From: Goleter apudmare HA4340-LM2
GTDB taxonomy: Bacteria > Cyanobacteriota > Cyanobacteriia > Cyanobacteriales > Nostocaceae
NCBI GenBank assembly: GCA_019359495.1
Contig: JAHHHF010000095.1
Coordinates: 1-64,000, forward strand
Length of the DNA stretch: 64,000 nt
Reading direction: 5' to 3'
Position numbers and translations under genes: made by a program
Notes under the pieces: generated by a model
The model's database searches: none
What the model saw: only the letters and a program-made list of their open reading frames with translations
What the model was told of the DNA's origin: nothing
In this document: one piece after another, positions 54,701 through 63,554 of the stretch
Layout of the letters: each line of letters begins with the position of its first letter
How positions within the stretch are numbered: position 1 is the stretch's first letter

Positions 54701-57195
54701 TGAAATTACTCAAACATTTCGACACTAAGAATTTTAAATGCTCGACCTACAATATGTTTTATACTTTTATCCAGCATTGGCAAGAACATTTACGTAATAG
54801 CTTTATGCCATTAGTTGAGGGTGTGCAAAGCGGTATTGAAATTGGAGATTACGAATATGCAGGTTATTGTGCAACTAACTATTGCATTTATCAATTCTTG
54901 GCTGGTGAAAATCTATATTTAGTAGAAAAAAAACAATCTCAATACTCAGAATTATTGCTCAGTCTCAAGCTAGAACACTCATTCTGTAATCCAGAAATTT
55001 GGCATCAATTATCTTTGAATTTGCTGGGAAATGTGGTTGAACCATTGCAATTAATTGGTCAAAGTTTTGATGAAAAAACCATGTTGGAAAAACTGCATAG
55101 AGAAAATAACTACATGGCTGTATTTTTCACCCATTTGGTAAAAATGATTTTACTCTACTTACTACAAGAACCAGACCAAGCTATTAGTAATGCTCTACAA
55201 GCCAAAGAATACTCATTAGCTGCAATGGGAACAGAGTTTTTTGTTACTTATAATTTTTACCAATCTTTGGCTGTTTTAGTTAACTATACCCACGTTAGCA
55301 AAGCTGAACAACAGCAATATCTCATCCAAGTATCAACAAATCAGGAAAAGATGCTGCTGTGGGCTAATCATGCACCAATGAATTACAGGCATAAATATGA
55401 TTTAGTCGCAGCAGAAACAGCACGAATTGCTGGCAATCACCTACAAGCAATAGAAGATTACGATCGCGCTATATCGGGTGCTAAAGCCAACGCATATATT
55501 CAAGAAGAAGCAATTGCCAATGAACTCGCAGCTAAATTCTATCTCGATTGGGGTAAGGAAACAATCGCTCAAGCATATATGCACCAAGCATACTATTGCT
55601 ATGCTCGCTGGGGAGCAAAAGCCAAAACGAATGACTTAGAAAAACGCTACCCTCAATTACTCCAACCCATTTTGCAACAGCAACGACTCAACCTCAACAC
55701 CTTAGAAACTATTGCCTTTCCTGGAACTTCCTCATCTAATCGCACTTCTAGTACTGCCAGTACAAGTGTTTCCGATGTCCTGGATTTTACCTCCGTTCTC
55801 AAAGCTGCTCAAGCTATCTCCAGCAGTATTGAATTAGACCAACTTATTGATAATCTTAACCGTACTATCCTAGAAAACTCTGGTGCAAAAAAAGCTGTGT
55901 TGCTGCTTCCTCAAGCAGAGGACACTGCTGTGCGAGAGTTACATTCATCGAGGCAAATGTGCGGTGATACTTGGCAGGTTAGGGCAATTACCTTTATTGA
56001 ATATGAAGAAATACAAACTATCTTAACTCCACAAGCACTAGACAACTGTCCAGATATTCCCATAAAAATTATTAATTATGTGAGAAATACTCAACAAACC
56101 GTTGTGATAGACAACTGCAAAACAGATATTCCCGGTTTAATTGGGAAATATATGTTGTCACATCAACCCCAAAGTGTATTATGTACTCCAATTATTAATC
56201 AAGGGAATTTAGTAGGAATTGTTTATCTAGAAAATAGCTTAATTCCAGGAGTATTTACTAATCATCGCCTCAATGTGATTAACCTCCTGTCTTCTCAAGC
56301 TGCAATCTCTCTAGAAAATGCTCAACTCTATCAACAAGCTCAACAATCTTTACAAGACTTACAGCAGGCACAAGTACAAATCGTGCAAAGTGAAAAAATG
56401 TCAGCACTGGGTAACTTAGTGGCTGGGGTAGCCCATGAAATGAATAATCCTTTGGGTTTTATTGCTGCTAGCCTCAAACAAGCTAAACCCACTTTTGCTG
56501 ATATTGTCGGACACTTGAAACTATATCAACAAAGTCTACCAAATCCCAATGATGAAATTCTCGAACATGCCGAAGAGATTGACTTAGAGTATACCTTAGA
56601 AGACTTACCCAAAATCATTGAAGCAATGGTGATGGCGTGCGATCGCCTCAAAAATATCAGTACTAGTCTCCGCACTTTCTCCCGTGCTGATAAAGACTAC
56701 AAAGTACCATTTAATATCCATGAAGGTATCGATAGCACAATTTTAATTCTCAAACATCGCCTCAAAGCCAACGAACAACGTCCAGCGATCGCAGTTGTGA
56801 CGCACTATGGTAATCTACCACAAGTCGATTGTTTTCCTGGGCAATTAAATCAGGTATTTATGAACATCATAGCTAATGCCATTGATGCCTTAGATGAAGC
56901 TAACCTAAAACTTAGTCCTGAAGAAATCAAAGCAAAGACCAACAAAATTACGGTTACAACCTTAGTAGAAAATCAGCAGGTAAAAATCATCATTGCTGAT
57001 AATGCTAATGGTATGAGTGCAGAAGTCAAACAAAAAGTATTTGACCATTTGTTCACAACTAAAGGTGTAGGTAAAGGCACAGGATTAGGATTAGCGATCG
57101 CCCGTCAAATCGTTGAAGAATCTCATAATGGTAAATTGAGTTTCAACTCTGTTCTGGGTGAAGGTACAGAATTTATCATTGAAATTCCCGTGTAA
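51769..57195 (+). CDS. HstK-type Ser/Thr kinase - AAA ATPase - GAF - histidine kinase, copy 2
   Basis: 1808-aa protein with the same domain order as the preceding gene and high similarity throughout (DFSIASLLP, GCSGIGKTAIVNE, LDDLQWADSASLKL, GVAHEMNNPLGFIA, GTGLGLAIARQIVEE). It differs most in the middle, helical part and by an ~18-residue insertion in GAF (AEDTAVRELHSSRQMCGD). 74 bases separate the two genes. No output-regulator gene is adjacent; the phosphotransfer partner is unknown. The tandem pair probably arose by duplication. Confidence 0.9.
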   Translation: MVNTLISIPGYQISEEIYNGSRTLVYRGYQEIDSLPVVIKLLKNPYPSFSELVQFSNQYTIAKNLHQPGIIQTYSLEAYQNSYVLVMEDYGGVPLKNYFANDIQMLHLTSVQDFLEIAIAICSTLDILFQERIIHKDIKPSNILINPQTKQVKLIDFSIASLLPRETQTLVNPNVLEGTLAYISPEQTGRMNRGIDYRTDFYSLGVTFYELLTGELPFPSNDLMELVHFHIAKPAPLVHEINPQIPSVLSAIVSKLMAKNSEDRYQSALGLKFDLETCLHQLKETGRINYFEIARRDVCDRFLIPDKIYGRETEIAVLLQAFERVSIGTTEMMLVAGCSGIGKTAIVNEIHKLIVRQRGYFIKGKFDQFNRNIPFSAFVQVFRDLMEQLLTESDTQIQQWRNQILEAVGENGEVIIKVIPELERIIGQQLPAPELSGTAAQNRFNLLFQKFTQVFTTAEHPLVMFLDDLQWADSASLKLMQLLMADTGHLLLIGAYRDHETCLVNEVHPLMLTLNEIQKTSTTINTITLRPLSQTQVNQLVADTLKCSENLALPLALLVSQKTQGNPFFATQFLKALHQNQLIQFNFELGHWQCDITQVSQQAVTDDVVAFMAFQLQRLPQSTQEVLQLAACIGNQFDLTTLAIVAESSEIETAACLWKALQEGLILPQSEVYKFFQGNHSEALVNNQVDFSQSPSYKFLHDRIQQAAYSLIPTEYKQSTHLKIGKLLLHNIPESEREEKIFEIVNQLNVGVQLITQNHQLEQLVQLNLMAGRKAKNSTAYAAAVSYLNMGLEILTTNSWQTHYDLTLALHIENIEAQYLKANFAAATALTEIVLKQANNLLDRVRSHELQIQICVAQRQPHQAIDIGLQTLELLGYPMLTELDSDSFIMQLPDLEAEFLEMTDPYQLAAMRILKTILSPILAGKPEILPLAIISQIKLCIQYGLSDLATGAYVWYGTILCGGVGNIQAGYDAGQLALKLLKHFDTKNFKCSTYNMFYTFIQHWQEHLRNSFMPLVEGVQSGIEIGDYEYAGYCATNYCIYQFLAGENLYLVEKKQSQYSELLLSLKLEHSFCNPEIWHQLSLNLLGNVVEPLQLIGQSFDEKTMLEKLHRENNYMAVFFTHLVKMILLYLLQEPDQAISNALQAKEYSLAAMGTEFFVTYNFYQSLAVLVNYTHVSKAEQQQYLIQVSTNQEKMLLWANHAPMNYRHKYDLVAAETARIAGNHLQAIEDYDRAISGAKANAYIQEEAIANELAAKFYLDWGKETIAQAYMHQAYYCYARWGAKAKTNDLEKRYPQLLQPILQQQRLNLNTLETIAFPGTSSSNRTSSTASTSVSDVLDFTSVLKAAQAISSSIELDQLIDNLNRTILENSGAKKAVLLLPQAEDTAVRELHSSRQMCGDTWQVRAITFIEYEEIQTILTPQALDNCPDIPIKIINYVRNTQQTVVIDNCKTDIPGLIGKYMLSHQPQSVLCTPIINQGNLVGIVYLENSLIPGVFTNHRLNVINLLSSQAAISLENAQLYQQAQQSLQDLQQAQVQIVQSEKMSALGNLVAGVAHEMNNPLGFIAASLKQAKPTFADIVGHLKLYQQSLPNPNDEILEHAEEIDLEYTLEDLPKIIEAMVMACDRLKNISTSLRTFSRADKDYKVPFNIHEGIDSTILILKHRLKANEQRPAIAVVTHYGNLPQVDCFPGQLNQVFMNIIANAIDALDEANLKLSPEEIKAKTNKITVTTLVENQQVKIIIADNANGMSAEVKQKVFDHLFTTKGVGKGTGLGLAIARQIVEESHNGKLSFNSVLGEGTEFIIEIPV

Positions 57196-57276
57196 TTTTT
57201 GGCGCTTGATGATCAAAAACTCAGTTTAGTCAAGCATTCTCTTAACGATAAGTCTTTAACCAGACACGATATTTAC

Positions 57277-58479
57277 TCAAGGTGTATCCTGATTGGAGAC
57301 GATTTCAGGTAAGCGAGTGAATTTATGAGCTTGCAATTTTACCCAGACAAAGAAGGGAATGGCTAGTAACTGAGTAGCAGAGGAAAAGACAATGAGAGTA
57401 GTCAGTGAATGATCGTACAAAATACCCATCAAGGTGCTACCGAGAAACCAGGATAAACCATAGCCAGTACTAAAGATTCCATAGGCAGTAGCACGTTTAC
57501 TCTTGGACACCATACCGGCAATCGCCGCCTTGAGCACCGATTCTTGTGCTCCCATACCGATACCCCAAAATGCCATCCCTAACAAAGCCAAGCGAGTATC
57601 ACCTAAAAATACTAATGGCGCAAACAACGACGAAACAAAGGCTGCAACCACCAGGATGTAAATACCAATGCGGTCAAAGAAATATCCAAATATCAGGGCA
57701 GCGATCGCATCTACACCCATTGCTAGAGCGTAAAATAGGGGAATTGTTTGCCCAGAAGCAATGCCTCCCTTTTGAAAATGAAAAGCAATCAAGGGAAAAT
57801 CGGCATAGCCGGCGGCAATAATCGCCACAGCACCCAGGTAAATCCAAAATATGCGAGGTAATCCTTCTGATTGATCTACCTCAATTTCTGCTTCAAAATC
57901 GCTGGGATTGGGATAGATAAATTGTAAAACTAACAACACAATCAATCCCAAAACCGCAGGCACTATCAAGATTGTGAAGCCATGACGATATTCTCCTTGG
58001 AAATAAACCATTGCAGCTACTGCCAAAGGCCCCATAACCGCACCAGTTTGATCCATGGACTCATGCAGACCAAAGCCAAAACCTCTGCCGATTTGACTGA
58101 CACCGTGAGATAACAACGCATCTCGTGGAGGAGTACGAATTGCTTTACCTGTGCGTTCCGCCATCATTAGGCCAGCCGCCGCTTCCCATCTGCCAGTTAG
58201 GGCCAATAGCGGCACAACTGCCGTGTTCAAAATGTAACCTAAAGTTGTGATCCCCCAATATTTGCCAGTCTGGTCGCTGAGATAACCGATAACGAGGCGC
58301 AAACCATAGCCAATTAATTCTCCAAAACCAGCTACTAGACCTACCACAGTGCCGCTAGCACCTAAAACCTCCAAGTAAGCCCCTGTAATACTCCGCGCCC
58401 CTTCATAAGTAGCATCGGCACAAAGGCTGACAAAACCCAGTAAAATCACAAACCTCAAAGCGGCCGTCTTATCTGGCAT
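57277..58479 (-). CDS. MFS transporter
   Basis: About 400 aa in 12 hydrophobic segments with MFS signature loops: YLSDQTGKYW and AERTGKAIRTPPRDALLS (cytoplasmic loop after TM4-5), GFGFGLHESMDQTGAVMGP, and FDRIGIYILVVAAF in the second half. The substrate is not clear; RTPPRD-type loops occur in a subgroup of MFS proteins of unknown transport. The ATG at 58479 (MPDKTAALRF) is used; a TTG frame extends to 58560, nearly touching the modBC stop. Likely read from the modBC transcript. Confidence 0.85.
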   Translation of the reverse strand: MPDKTAALRFVILLGFVSLCADATYEGARSITGAYLEVLGASGTVVGLVAGFGELIGYGLRLVIGYLSDQTGKYWGITTLGYILNTAVVPLLALTGRWEAAAGLMMAERTGKAIRTPPRDALLSHGVSQIGRGFGFGLHESMDQTGAVMGPLAVAAMVYFQGEYRHGFTILIVPAVLGLIVLLVLQFIYPNPSDFEAEIEVDQSEGLPRIFWIYLGAVAIIAAGYADFPLIAFHFQKGGIASGQTIPLFYALAMGVDAIAALIFGYFFDRIGIYILVVAAFVSSLFAPLVFLGDTRLALLGMAFWGIGMGAQESVLKAAIAGMVSKSKRATAYGIFSTGYGLSWFLGSTLMGILYDHSLTTLIVFSSATQLLAIPFFVWVKLQAHKFTRLPEIVSNQDTP

Positions 58480-58564
58480 ACTCCATGATTGATAATTTGT
58501 TGCCTCCACATTGAAGCATGGGATATTGAAAAACCGTTGGTTTTTTACCTGAAAAATCAAGCTT

Positions 58565-60379
58565 TTATGCCATCATCATCATCAAGCGCAGAGGTTCTAA
58601 TTGCACATACCAAGGAAAAGCTCGGTCTTTGATAGTTATCCACTTTTCTTTGAACACTTCCGCTTGTAGATGATATTCTTGGGAGCTATCAGCAGGAGCA
58701 TGTAGTTTTAAAAATAATGTCATCCGATGGGGTGTTTCACTTGTGCGTACAAGCCAGCAGGGAAAAGTGTTTTCACAGGATGCATCATTGGTCAAAATAA
58801 GTTGATGGGCACGAATGCCGATATAAGATAAATCACGAGAAATCGGTTCTCCGATTTGCAGAATACAACCCCAGTCAATAGCTTCTATTTGTTGTGATGA
58901 ATGGATAACAGCACGGGAAAAGTTTTTGCATCCAGTTAGTTGGGCGACACTAACAGTTGCAGGGTTGCCAAAAACATCATATTTAGAACCATAATGAACA
59001 ACATTTCCATGTTCTAATACCAACAGATGCGGACAAACTCGGTAAGCCTCTTCCATATTGTGGGTAACAAATAAAGTCACACCCTGGTAATCAACTAAAG
59101 TAGTTGTCATCTGCTGTTCTAGTTGACTACGTAGGTGGGTATCAAGTGCAGAAAAAGGTTCATCTAACAGCAATGCTTCTGGTTGACTAGCCAAGGCTCT
59201 AGCCAAAGCCACTCGTTGTTGTTGACCCCCAGAAAGTTGGTGTGGATAGCGATCGCCCAATCCTGGCAATTGCATAGCTAATAGTTGTGCTTCTACCTGC
59301 ACATAGGTGCTTGCGGTAGATATTCCCTTAGGCAAACCAAAAGCGATATTCTGTGCCACTGTCATGTTGGGGAACAGAGCATAGTTCTGGACTAAAAAGC
59401 CAATGCGGCGATCGCGGCTAGGTACGTTTATGCCTTTTTCTGAGTCAAACAACACCCTGCCATTCAAAACTATACGCCCTCTGGTTGGTGTCTCGATCCC
59501 GGCAATACAACGCAGAATCATACTCTTACCTGCACCAGAACCTCCCAACAATCCCAAAGGTTGTTCATTCGTATTGAAAGACACCTGGAGATGAAAACTT
59601 GGCAGCCGTTTTTCAATATCCACAAATAGTCCTACTTCTTGAGCAGATGCCGAGAAATTTCTCTTTTGTCCCTCCTCCCGCAGGGAAATTCTCCCAGCAG
59701 GAGACTTTCCTTGTCCCCTCTTCCCTCTCAACTCCTGCCAGAAATTGACCGTAATAATTCCCGATAAAGAAACTATCATAATGGCCAGCGACCAAAACCA
59801 AGCTTCATCCATCGCTCCAGCTTCCACGGCAAAGTAAATCGCCATCGGAATTGTTTGGGTTTGTCCGGGAATATTGCCCGCTAACATTAAGGTGGCACCG
59901 AATTCCCCCAAGGCACGAGCAAAAGCCAGCATTGTGGCAGCAACAATGCCAGGGAAGGCTAACGGTAAACTGATCCGCCAAAAAATTGTAGATTCTTTGG
60001 CACCAAGGGTTCTGGCCACTCGCAAGAGATTTTGCTCAACTTGGGCGAACGCTCCTAGTGCAGTTTTATACATTAACGGGAAAGAAACCACTGTTGCTGC
60101 GATCGCTGCACCATACCAAGTAAAAACAACACTCCAACCTGTTGGCGCCATTAATTTTCCTACTGGGCCATTTTTACCAAAAAATAGCAGCAATAAAAAA
60201 CCGACAACTGTCGGAGGCAAAATCAGGGGTGCAATGAAAATACCTTCAATCAATGATTTGCCTTTACCTCGATACTCCAACATCCAGTAGGCAGCAACAA
60301 TACCTAAAAAGAAGGTGATAAATGTGGCAAATAGCGAAGTTTTGAGAGATATCCAAAGAGGTGATAAATCCAGTGGCAT
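58565..60379 (-). CDS. modBC: Fused molybdate ABC transporter permease-ATPase (ModB-ModC)
   Basis: 604-aa fusion. Residues ~1-225 are the ModB permease (six membrane segments; ARTLGAKESTIFWRISLPLAFPGI is the EAA loop). After a polar linker (GKSPAGRISLREEGQKRN), ~250-600 is the ModC ATPase: Walker A LGGSGAGKSM, LSGGQQQRVALARALA signature, DEPFSALD and the TOBE-like end. A fused ModBC is the normal cyanobacterial form. It should import molybdate across the inner membrane, but the binding protein gene next to it is broken. It begins ~90 bases past the modA remnant. Confidence 0.92.
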   Translation of the reverse strand: MPLDLSPLWISLKTSLFATFITFFLGIVAAYWMLEYRGKGKSLIEGIFIAPLILPPTVVGFLLLLFFGKNGPVGKLMAPTGWSVVFTWYGAAIAATVVSFPLMYKTALGAFAQVEQNLLRVARTLGAKESTIFWRISLPLAFPGIVAATMLAFARALGEFGATLMLAGNIPGQTQTIPMAIYFAVEAGAMDEAWFWSLAIMIVSLSGIITVNFWQELRGKRGQGKSPAGRISLREEGQKRNFSASAQEVGLFVDIEKRLPSFHLQVSFNTNEQPLGLLGGSGAGKSMILRCIAGIETPTRGRIVLNGRVLFDSEKGINVPSRDRRIGFLVQNYALFPNMTVAQNIAFGLPKGISTASTYVQVEAQLLAMQLPGLGDRYPHQLSGGQQQRVALARALASQPEALLLDEPFSALDTHLRSQLEQQMTTTLVDYQGVTLFVTHNMEEAYRVCPHLLVLEHGNVVHYGSKYDVFGNPATVSVAQLTGCKNFSRAVIHSSQQIEAIDWGCILQIGEPISRDLSYIGIRAHQLILTNDASCENTFPCWLVRTSETPHRMTLFLKLHAPADSSQEYHLQAEVFKEKWITIKDRAFPWYVQLEPLRLMMMMA

Positions 60380-60471
60380 GGCTTTATGAGAATTGAGGGT
60401 AATGTCTGGTATTGGCGTTGCTGAATCAGGGGATGAACTTTGATGTTTTGAAATCTCCGACTCTTGATTCT

Positions 60472-60753
60472 CTGTGCAGAAGCAAAAATATCAACTGGCG
60501 CACCCTGCTCAATTTGTTGCTATAAAGCACCCGATGCACCAAAGTTATAGCTAATATAAATATTAGGCTTACTTTGTTGGTAAACCGTTTTGATTGCTGC
60601 CATTACATCTTTTAAGCTGGCGGCCGCAGACACGAGCAACTTCGTGTTTGACTGAGCTACTACAGGGGGTGGAGTGCTCAACGACAAGCCGATTGCCAGT
60701 GTCAAGCTAGTAACTGCTATGACCATGAGGCTGAAAAATCGTCTTTTTTTCAT
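60472..60753 (-). pseudogene. modA: Truncated modA (molybdate-binding protein) with a nonsense codon
   Basis: A signal peptide and the first mature residues of ModA are clear (FFSLMVIAVTSLTLAIGLSL; LLVSAAASLKDVMAAIK; YNFGASGAL). The next codon is TAG at 60520-60522, where Gln is expected, and the same frame continues in register (QQIEQGAPVDIFASAQ), so a CAG-to-TAG change is the simplest cause. Matching sequence then stops near 60472, about 95 residues in; the family protein is ~250 aa. The rest is deleted. The modBC gene starts at 60379, just downstream. Confidence 0.85.
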
Positions 60754-60795
60754 GCCAAGAACGCCCTAAGTAAATTTTTTGCATAGAATCAACGG

Positions 60796-60842
60796 TTGGT
60801 AGAATTCTACCAAAATTCTTCAAAATCACCAACAAAATTGGT
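60796..60842. promoter_or_regulatory. Candidate operators between modA remnant and RHH-TOBE gene
   Basis: An 18-bp perfect palindrome TTGGTAGAATTCTACCAA (60796-60813) and a second inverted site ACCAA-CAAAA-TTGGT (60828-60842). Both are built from the half-site TTGGT(A). They lie in the 95-bp divergent intergenic region, the second six bases before the ATG of the regulator gene. Confidence 0.6.
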
Positions 60843-60848
60843 AATATT

Positions 60849-61289
60849 ATGCCGAGAAAAGAACAAGGTTGGGTTACATTTCAAACATCTGAAGAAGAAC
60901 GGAAAATTTTAGAGGAGTTCTGTCAACACTCTCAACGCACAAAGACAGAAATTCTTCGAGAACTGGTACGTGGTCTTGATGGACACACTGTATCGTCTCC
61001 ACCACCAATACCAACCAAATCCAGAGCACAGAAAAATGCTGAATCTCTGGAAGTAGAAACTACTCCCCCTAAGCGATCGCTCAAAGTCAGCTCTCGCAAT
61101 GTTCTCAAAGGGATTGTGAAACAAGTCATCAGAGGAGAAGTTAGCACTCAAGTCACATTGCGGGTTGTTCATGAAATTGAGTTAACTTCAATTATTACTA
61201 CAAACTCAGCAGACGAGTTAGAAATAATCGAGGGTACAGAAGCTTATGCAGTAATTAAGTCCAATGATATTGTGATTGCTAAAGATTAA
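60849..61289 (+). CDS. RHH-TOBE putative molybdate-responsive regulator
   Basis: 146-aa protein. Residues ~1-45 form a ribbon-helix-helix-like DNA-binding part (WVTFQTSEEERKILEEFCQH, KTEILRELVRGL). A Pro-rich linker is followed by a TOBE/Mop domain (~78-146: SSRNVLKGIVKQVIRGEVST, VELTSIITTNSADEL-like strand, GTEAYAVIKSNDIVIAKD), which in Mop and ModE binds molybdate. It is divergent from the modA remnant and modBC. Control of the transporter is inferred from this architecture and the palindromes between. Confidence 0.85.
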   Translation: MPRKEQGWVTFQTSEEERKILEEFCQHSQRTKTEILRELVRGLDGHTVSSPPPIPTKSRAQKNAESLEVETTPPKRSLKVSSRNVLKGIVKQVIRGEVSTQVTLRVVHEIELTSIITTNSADELEIIEGTEAYAVIKSNDIVIAKD

Positions 61290-61519
61290 AGGGAAAGGTG
61301 GTGTCGGTAAAAAAGGCTCAATTTCATAATTAATAGTTGGTAAAAAATTTACTATAGTCATTTCTGCAATTGCAAAATGAGTATAGTTATCCCTAAGTTT
61401 AAAAATCATGAATTGGTATCAACCCCCAGTCCCACCTTGTTTGTGTCTTGAGAGACTTGCAATATGGCTACCTTTTAGTTCAGTCTGAGAAATGAACCAA
61501 GCCAGAATCAAACAAAATC

Positions 61520-62044
61520 ATGGGACTTTTTGATCAAATTATTAGCGCCGTCGCTAATCCCAATCAGCAAGCCAGTTTAGGTCAACTGGGAAGTATCGTC
61601 AACACAGTTAATCAGTTGAGTCAGAGTACTGGTGCAGATTCCTCTACCATCCAATCAGTTTTGTCAGTTGTAGGTAGTCAGGTGCGTTCTTCTCTACAAC
61701 AAAAGCAAGCCACAGAAGGTAATGCAGCAGTACAAACCTTGGTGAATCAATTTGCTGGTACTTCCCCTAACCCCCAAGCAGTTAATTCAGTATTCTCTCC
61801 TCAAGCCCAACAGCAGGTAGCTGAGTCTGCTGCCCAGCGTACTGGTTTAGATGCAGGGATAATTCAGCAAATACTACCTCTAGTAGTGCCTGTAGTGCTG
61901 AACTTCTTAAAATCCGGTGCTAATGCCCAAAATCCTCAAGGCGGAGATAATTCAGTCTTGAATTCCTTTCTTGATGCAGATGGTGATGGCGATGTCGATA
62001 TTGCTGACGCCATCCAATTAACTAGTCGCTATCTCGGACGCTAA
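61520..62044 (+). CDS. DUF937-family protein with calcium-loop-like end
   Basis: 174-aa protein. The N-terminal DUF937-type helical region (MGLFDQIISAVANPNQQASL, VVGSQVRSSLQQK, VNQFAGTSPNPQAVNSVFSP) is followed by a hydrophobic segment (QQILPLVVPVVLNFLKSG) and a short C-terminus with DADGDGDVDIADAI, like a dockerin or EF-hand calcium loop. Function unknown; the final loop suggests calcium binding. Confidence 0.88.
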   Translation: MGLFDQIISAVANPNQQASLGQLGSIVNTVNQLSQSTGADSSTIQSVLSVVGSQVRSSLQQKQATEGNAAVQTLVNQFAGTSPNPQAVNSVFSPQAQQQVAESAAQRTGLDAGIIQQILPLVVPVVLNFLKSGANAQNPQGGDNSVLNSFLDADGDGDVDIADAIQLTSRYLGR

Positions 62045-62099
62045 CTTCAGAATTGTCAAAATTGCGATTTTTTTGTCAGGACGAGGACTCAAACAACAA

Positions 62100-62135
62100 G
62101 GGGAAAGGTTTGAATTTAAATCTTTCCTCTTTTTC
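62100..62135 (+). terminator. Rho-independent terminator of the DUF937 gene
   Basis: GGGGAAAGGTTT and AAATCTTTCCTC pair with a short loop and are followed by TTTTTCTTGTTT. 55 bases after the stop codon. Confidence 0.75.
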
Positions 62136-62190
62136 TTGTTTCCCAAACTACAAAAGAAACCATTCATTCTGAGGCGAAAACTCTTGCTAA

Positions 62191-62742
62191 TTAATCTGTA
62201 TCTGCTCTAGGTATCATACTCTCATCTAAAATTGTTCCTTCGAGATTAGCCCCATCCAAATTAGCTCCGTTCAAATTAGCGTCGTTCAAGTCTGCTTGAG
62301 TCAGGTTTGCCTGAGTGAGGTCAGCTACTGTTAAATCAGATCCACTCAAATCAGCTCCATCTAGATTTGCACCTTTTAAACTGGCCTCTTGCAACTCAGC
62401 TGCACTCAGATTAGTTTCGATCATCTTCGCAACAGTTAAATCAGCCTGACTCAAATTCACTCCATCCAAAATAGCTCTGTCTAAAATAGCTCCATCCAAG
62501 ATAGCTCCGGCTAAATTACTACCAGTAAAATCAGCATCACTTAAATTTGCACCATTTAAGTCAGCATTCATCAAACTGGTTTGCGTCAAATTGGCATGAC
62601 TCAGATTAGCTCCATCCAAGATAGCTCCGTCTAAAATTGCCCCTCTGAGGTCAGATCCTGTTAAATCTGCCTCACTCAAGTTTACATCTGTAAAATCTCT
62701 GATGCCTGCGGCATATTTTTTCCGGAGTTCATCTGCTTTCAT
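62191..62742 (-). CDS. Pentapeptide-repeat protein
   Basis: 183-aa protein made almost wholly of A(D/N)Lxx-type pentapeptides (LSEADLTGSDLRGAILDGAI; ADLNGANLSDADFTGSNLAG), which fold as a right-handed quadrilateral beta helix. About 30 units with a short leader MKADELRKKYAAGIRDF. No other domain is present. Function unknown; abundant in cyanobacteria. Confidence 0.93.
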   Translation of the reverse strand: MKADELRKKYAAGIRDFTDVNLSEADLTGSDLRGAILDGAILDGANLSHANLTQTSLMNADLNGANLSDADFTGSNLAGAILDGAILDRAILDGVNLSQADLTVAKMIETNLSAAELQEASLKGANLDGADLSGSDLTVADLTQANLTQADLNDANLNGANLDGANLEGTILDESMIPRADTD

Positions 62743-63144
62743 AACGGTCTTTGCTAGTTTTGCTTTGCCCAGGAGAGTTTAGCTGAGGCAACCTGAGCTA
62801 CCCAACAACGGCGAATCCTGAAATGCTCTTAAACTATGGTACTTATCCTGGATCTCTCAAACCACCACCTCAAGTTGTGAGTGACTATCTTACCTAGGAT
62901 AGATACTGTGATCATAAAGGTAGCGATCGCTATTAATCCTCACAATAAAAAACCCTTTTGTAGCTCACCACTAAGCTTCTACGCACTCTTCACCCTGCAA
63001 CATTTACCTAAAAAGAATCTCCAGGAACCACTAGGAGCGGCACTGGAGATAAATCAATAGAGCTAAGGGTGATCAAATAATACCTAACTATTCCTCAATA
63101 AAGTAGCCAAAATGGCTATGTATTTCTAACTAGTTCAATATTTA
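62743..63144. other. Intergenic region with two small hairpins
   Basis: No gene. CTCCAG...CTGGAG foldback at 63019-63048 and a perfect TAGCCA-AAA-TGGCTA hairpin at 63104-63118, which may end the transcript of the 88-aa gene. A HIP1 octamer is at 62922-62931. Confidence 0.5.
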
Positions 63145-63411
63145 CTAGCTAGCTTTGAATGAATAGCCAAATAATCTAGACACCTGAGCACGACATCTTG
63201 GGCATCTGGTAATCTCTGGTTGGAATGGTGTCGAGTCAATTGGCTGCCAAAAAATTTTATTAGTTCCACTACTAGTGACTTCTACCTCCATGCGGTATTG
63301 AATCACCTTCTTACAGACAAAGCAGGGATGTTCGGTGTATTGCAGCACTGTGTAATCCTTGGATAAATTGAGATTGCACACGTATCTCTTAGATAACAGA
63401 GCTAAGTACAA
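63145..63411 (-). CDS. Small zinc-ribbon-like hypothetical protein
   Basis: Up to 88 aa with two CxxC pairs (CFVCKK and CPRCRAQ) 35 residues apart, separated by YRMEVEVTSSGTNKIFWQ-type beta strands, so probably a zinc-ribbon fold. The frame begins with TTG at 63411; a GTG at 63381 may be the real start. The N-terminal residues are less certain. Confidence 0.6.
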   Translation of the reverse strand: MYLALLSKRYVCNLNLSKDYTVLQYTEHPCFVCKKVIQYRMEVEVTSSGTNKIFWQPIDSTPFQPEITRCPRCRAQVSRLFGYSFKAS

Positions 63412-63429
63412 GTATTATGCAGGATTTTG

Positions 63430-63457
63430 TTATTGGTTATTTGTCATTTGTTATTTG
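63430..63457. repeat. Heptamer tandem repeat upstream of fni
   Basis: TTATTGG, TTATTTG, TCATTTG, TTATTTG in a row, about 100 bases before the fni start. Confidence 0.85.
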
Positions 63458-63554
63458 TCAAGATTTAGCCTCTGCGGGGATCTCGAAATCCCCATACCCT
63501 ATTTCCCATTCCCTGTAACAATAATGATGACAACACCTTTAACCAAAACTACCT

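Noticed and set aside
60380-60471. Continuation of modA
   Set aside because: The frame stays open but the residues (RIKSRRFQNIKVHPLIQQ) do not resemble ModA.
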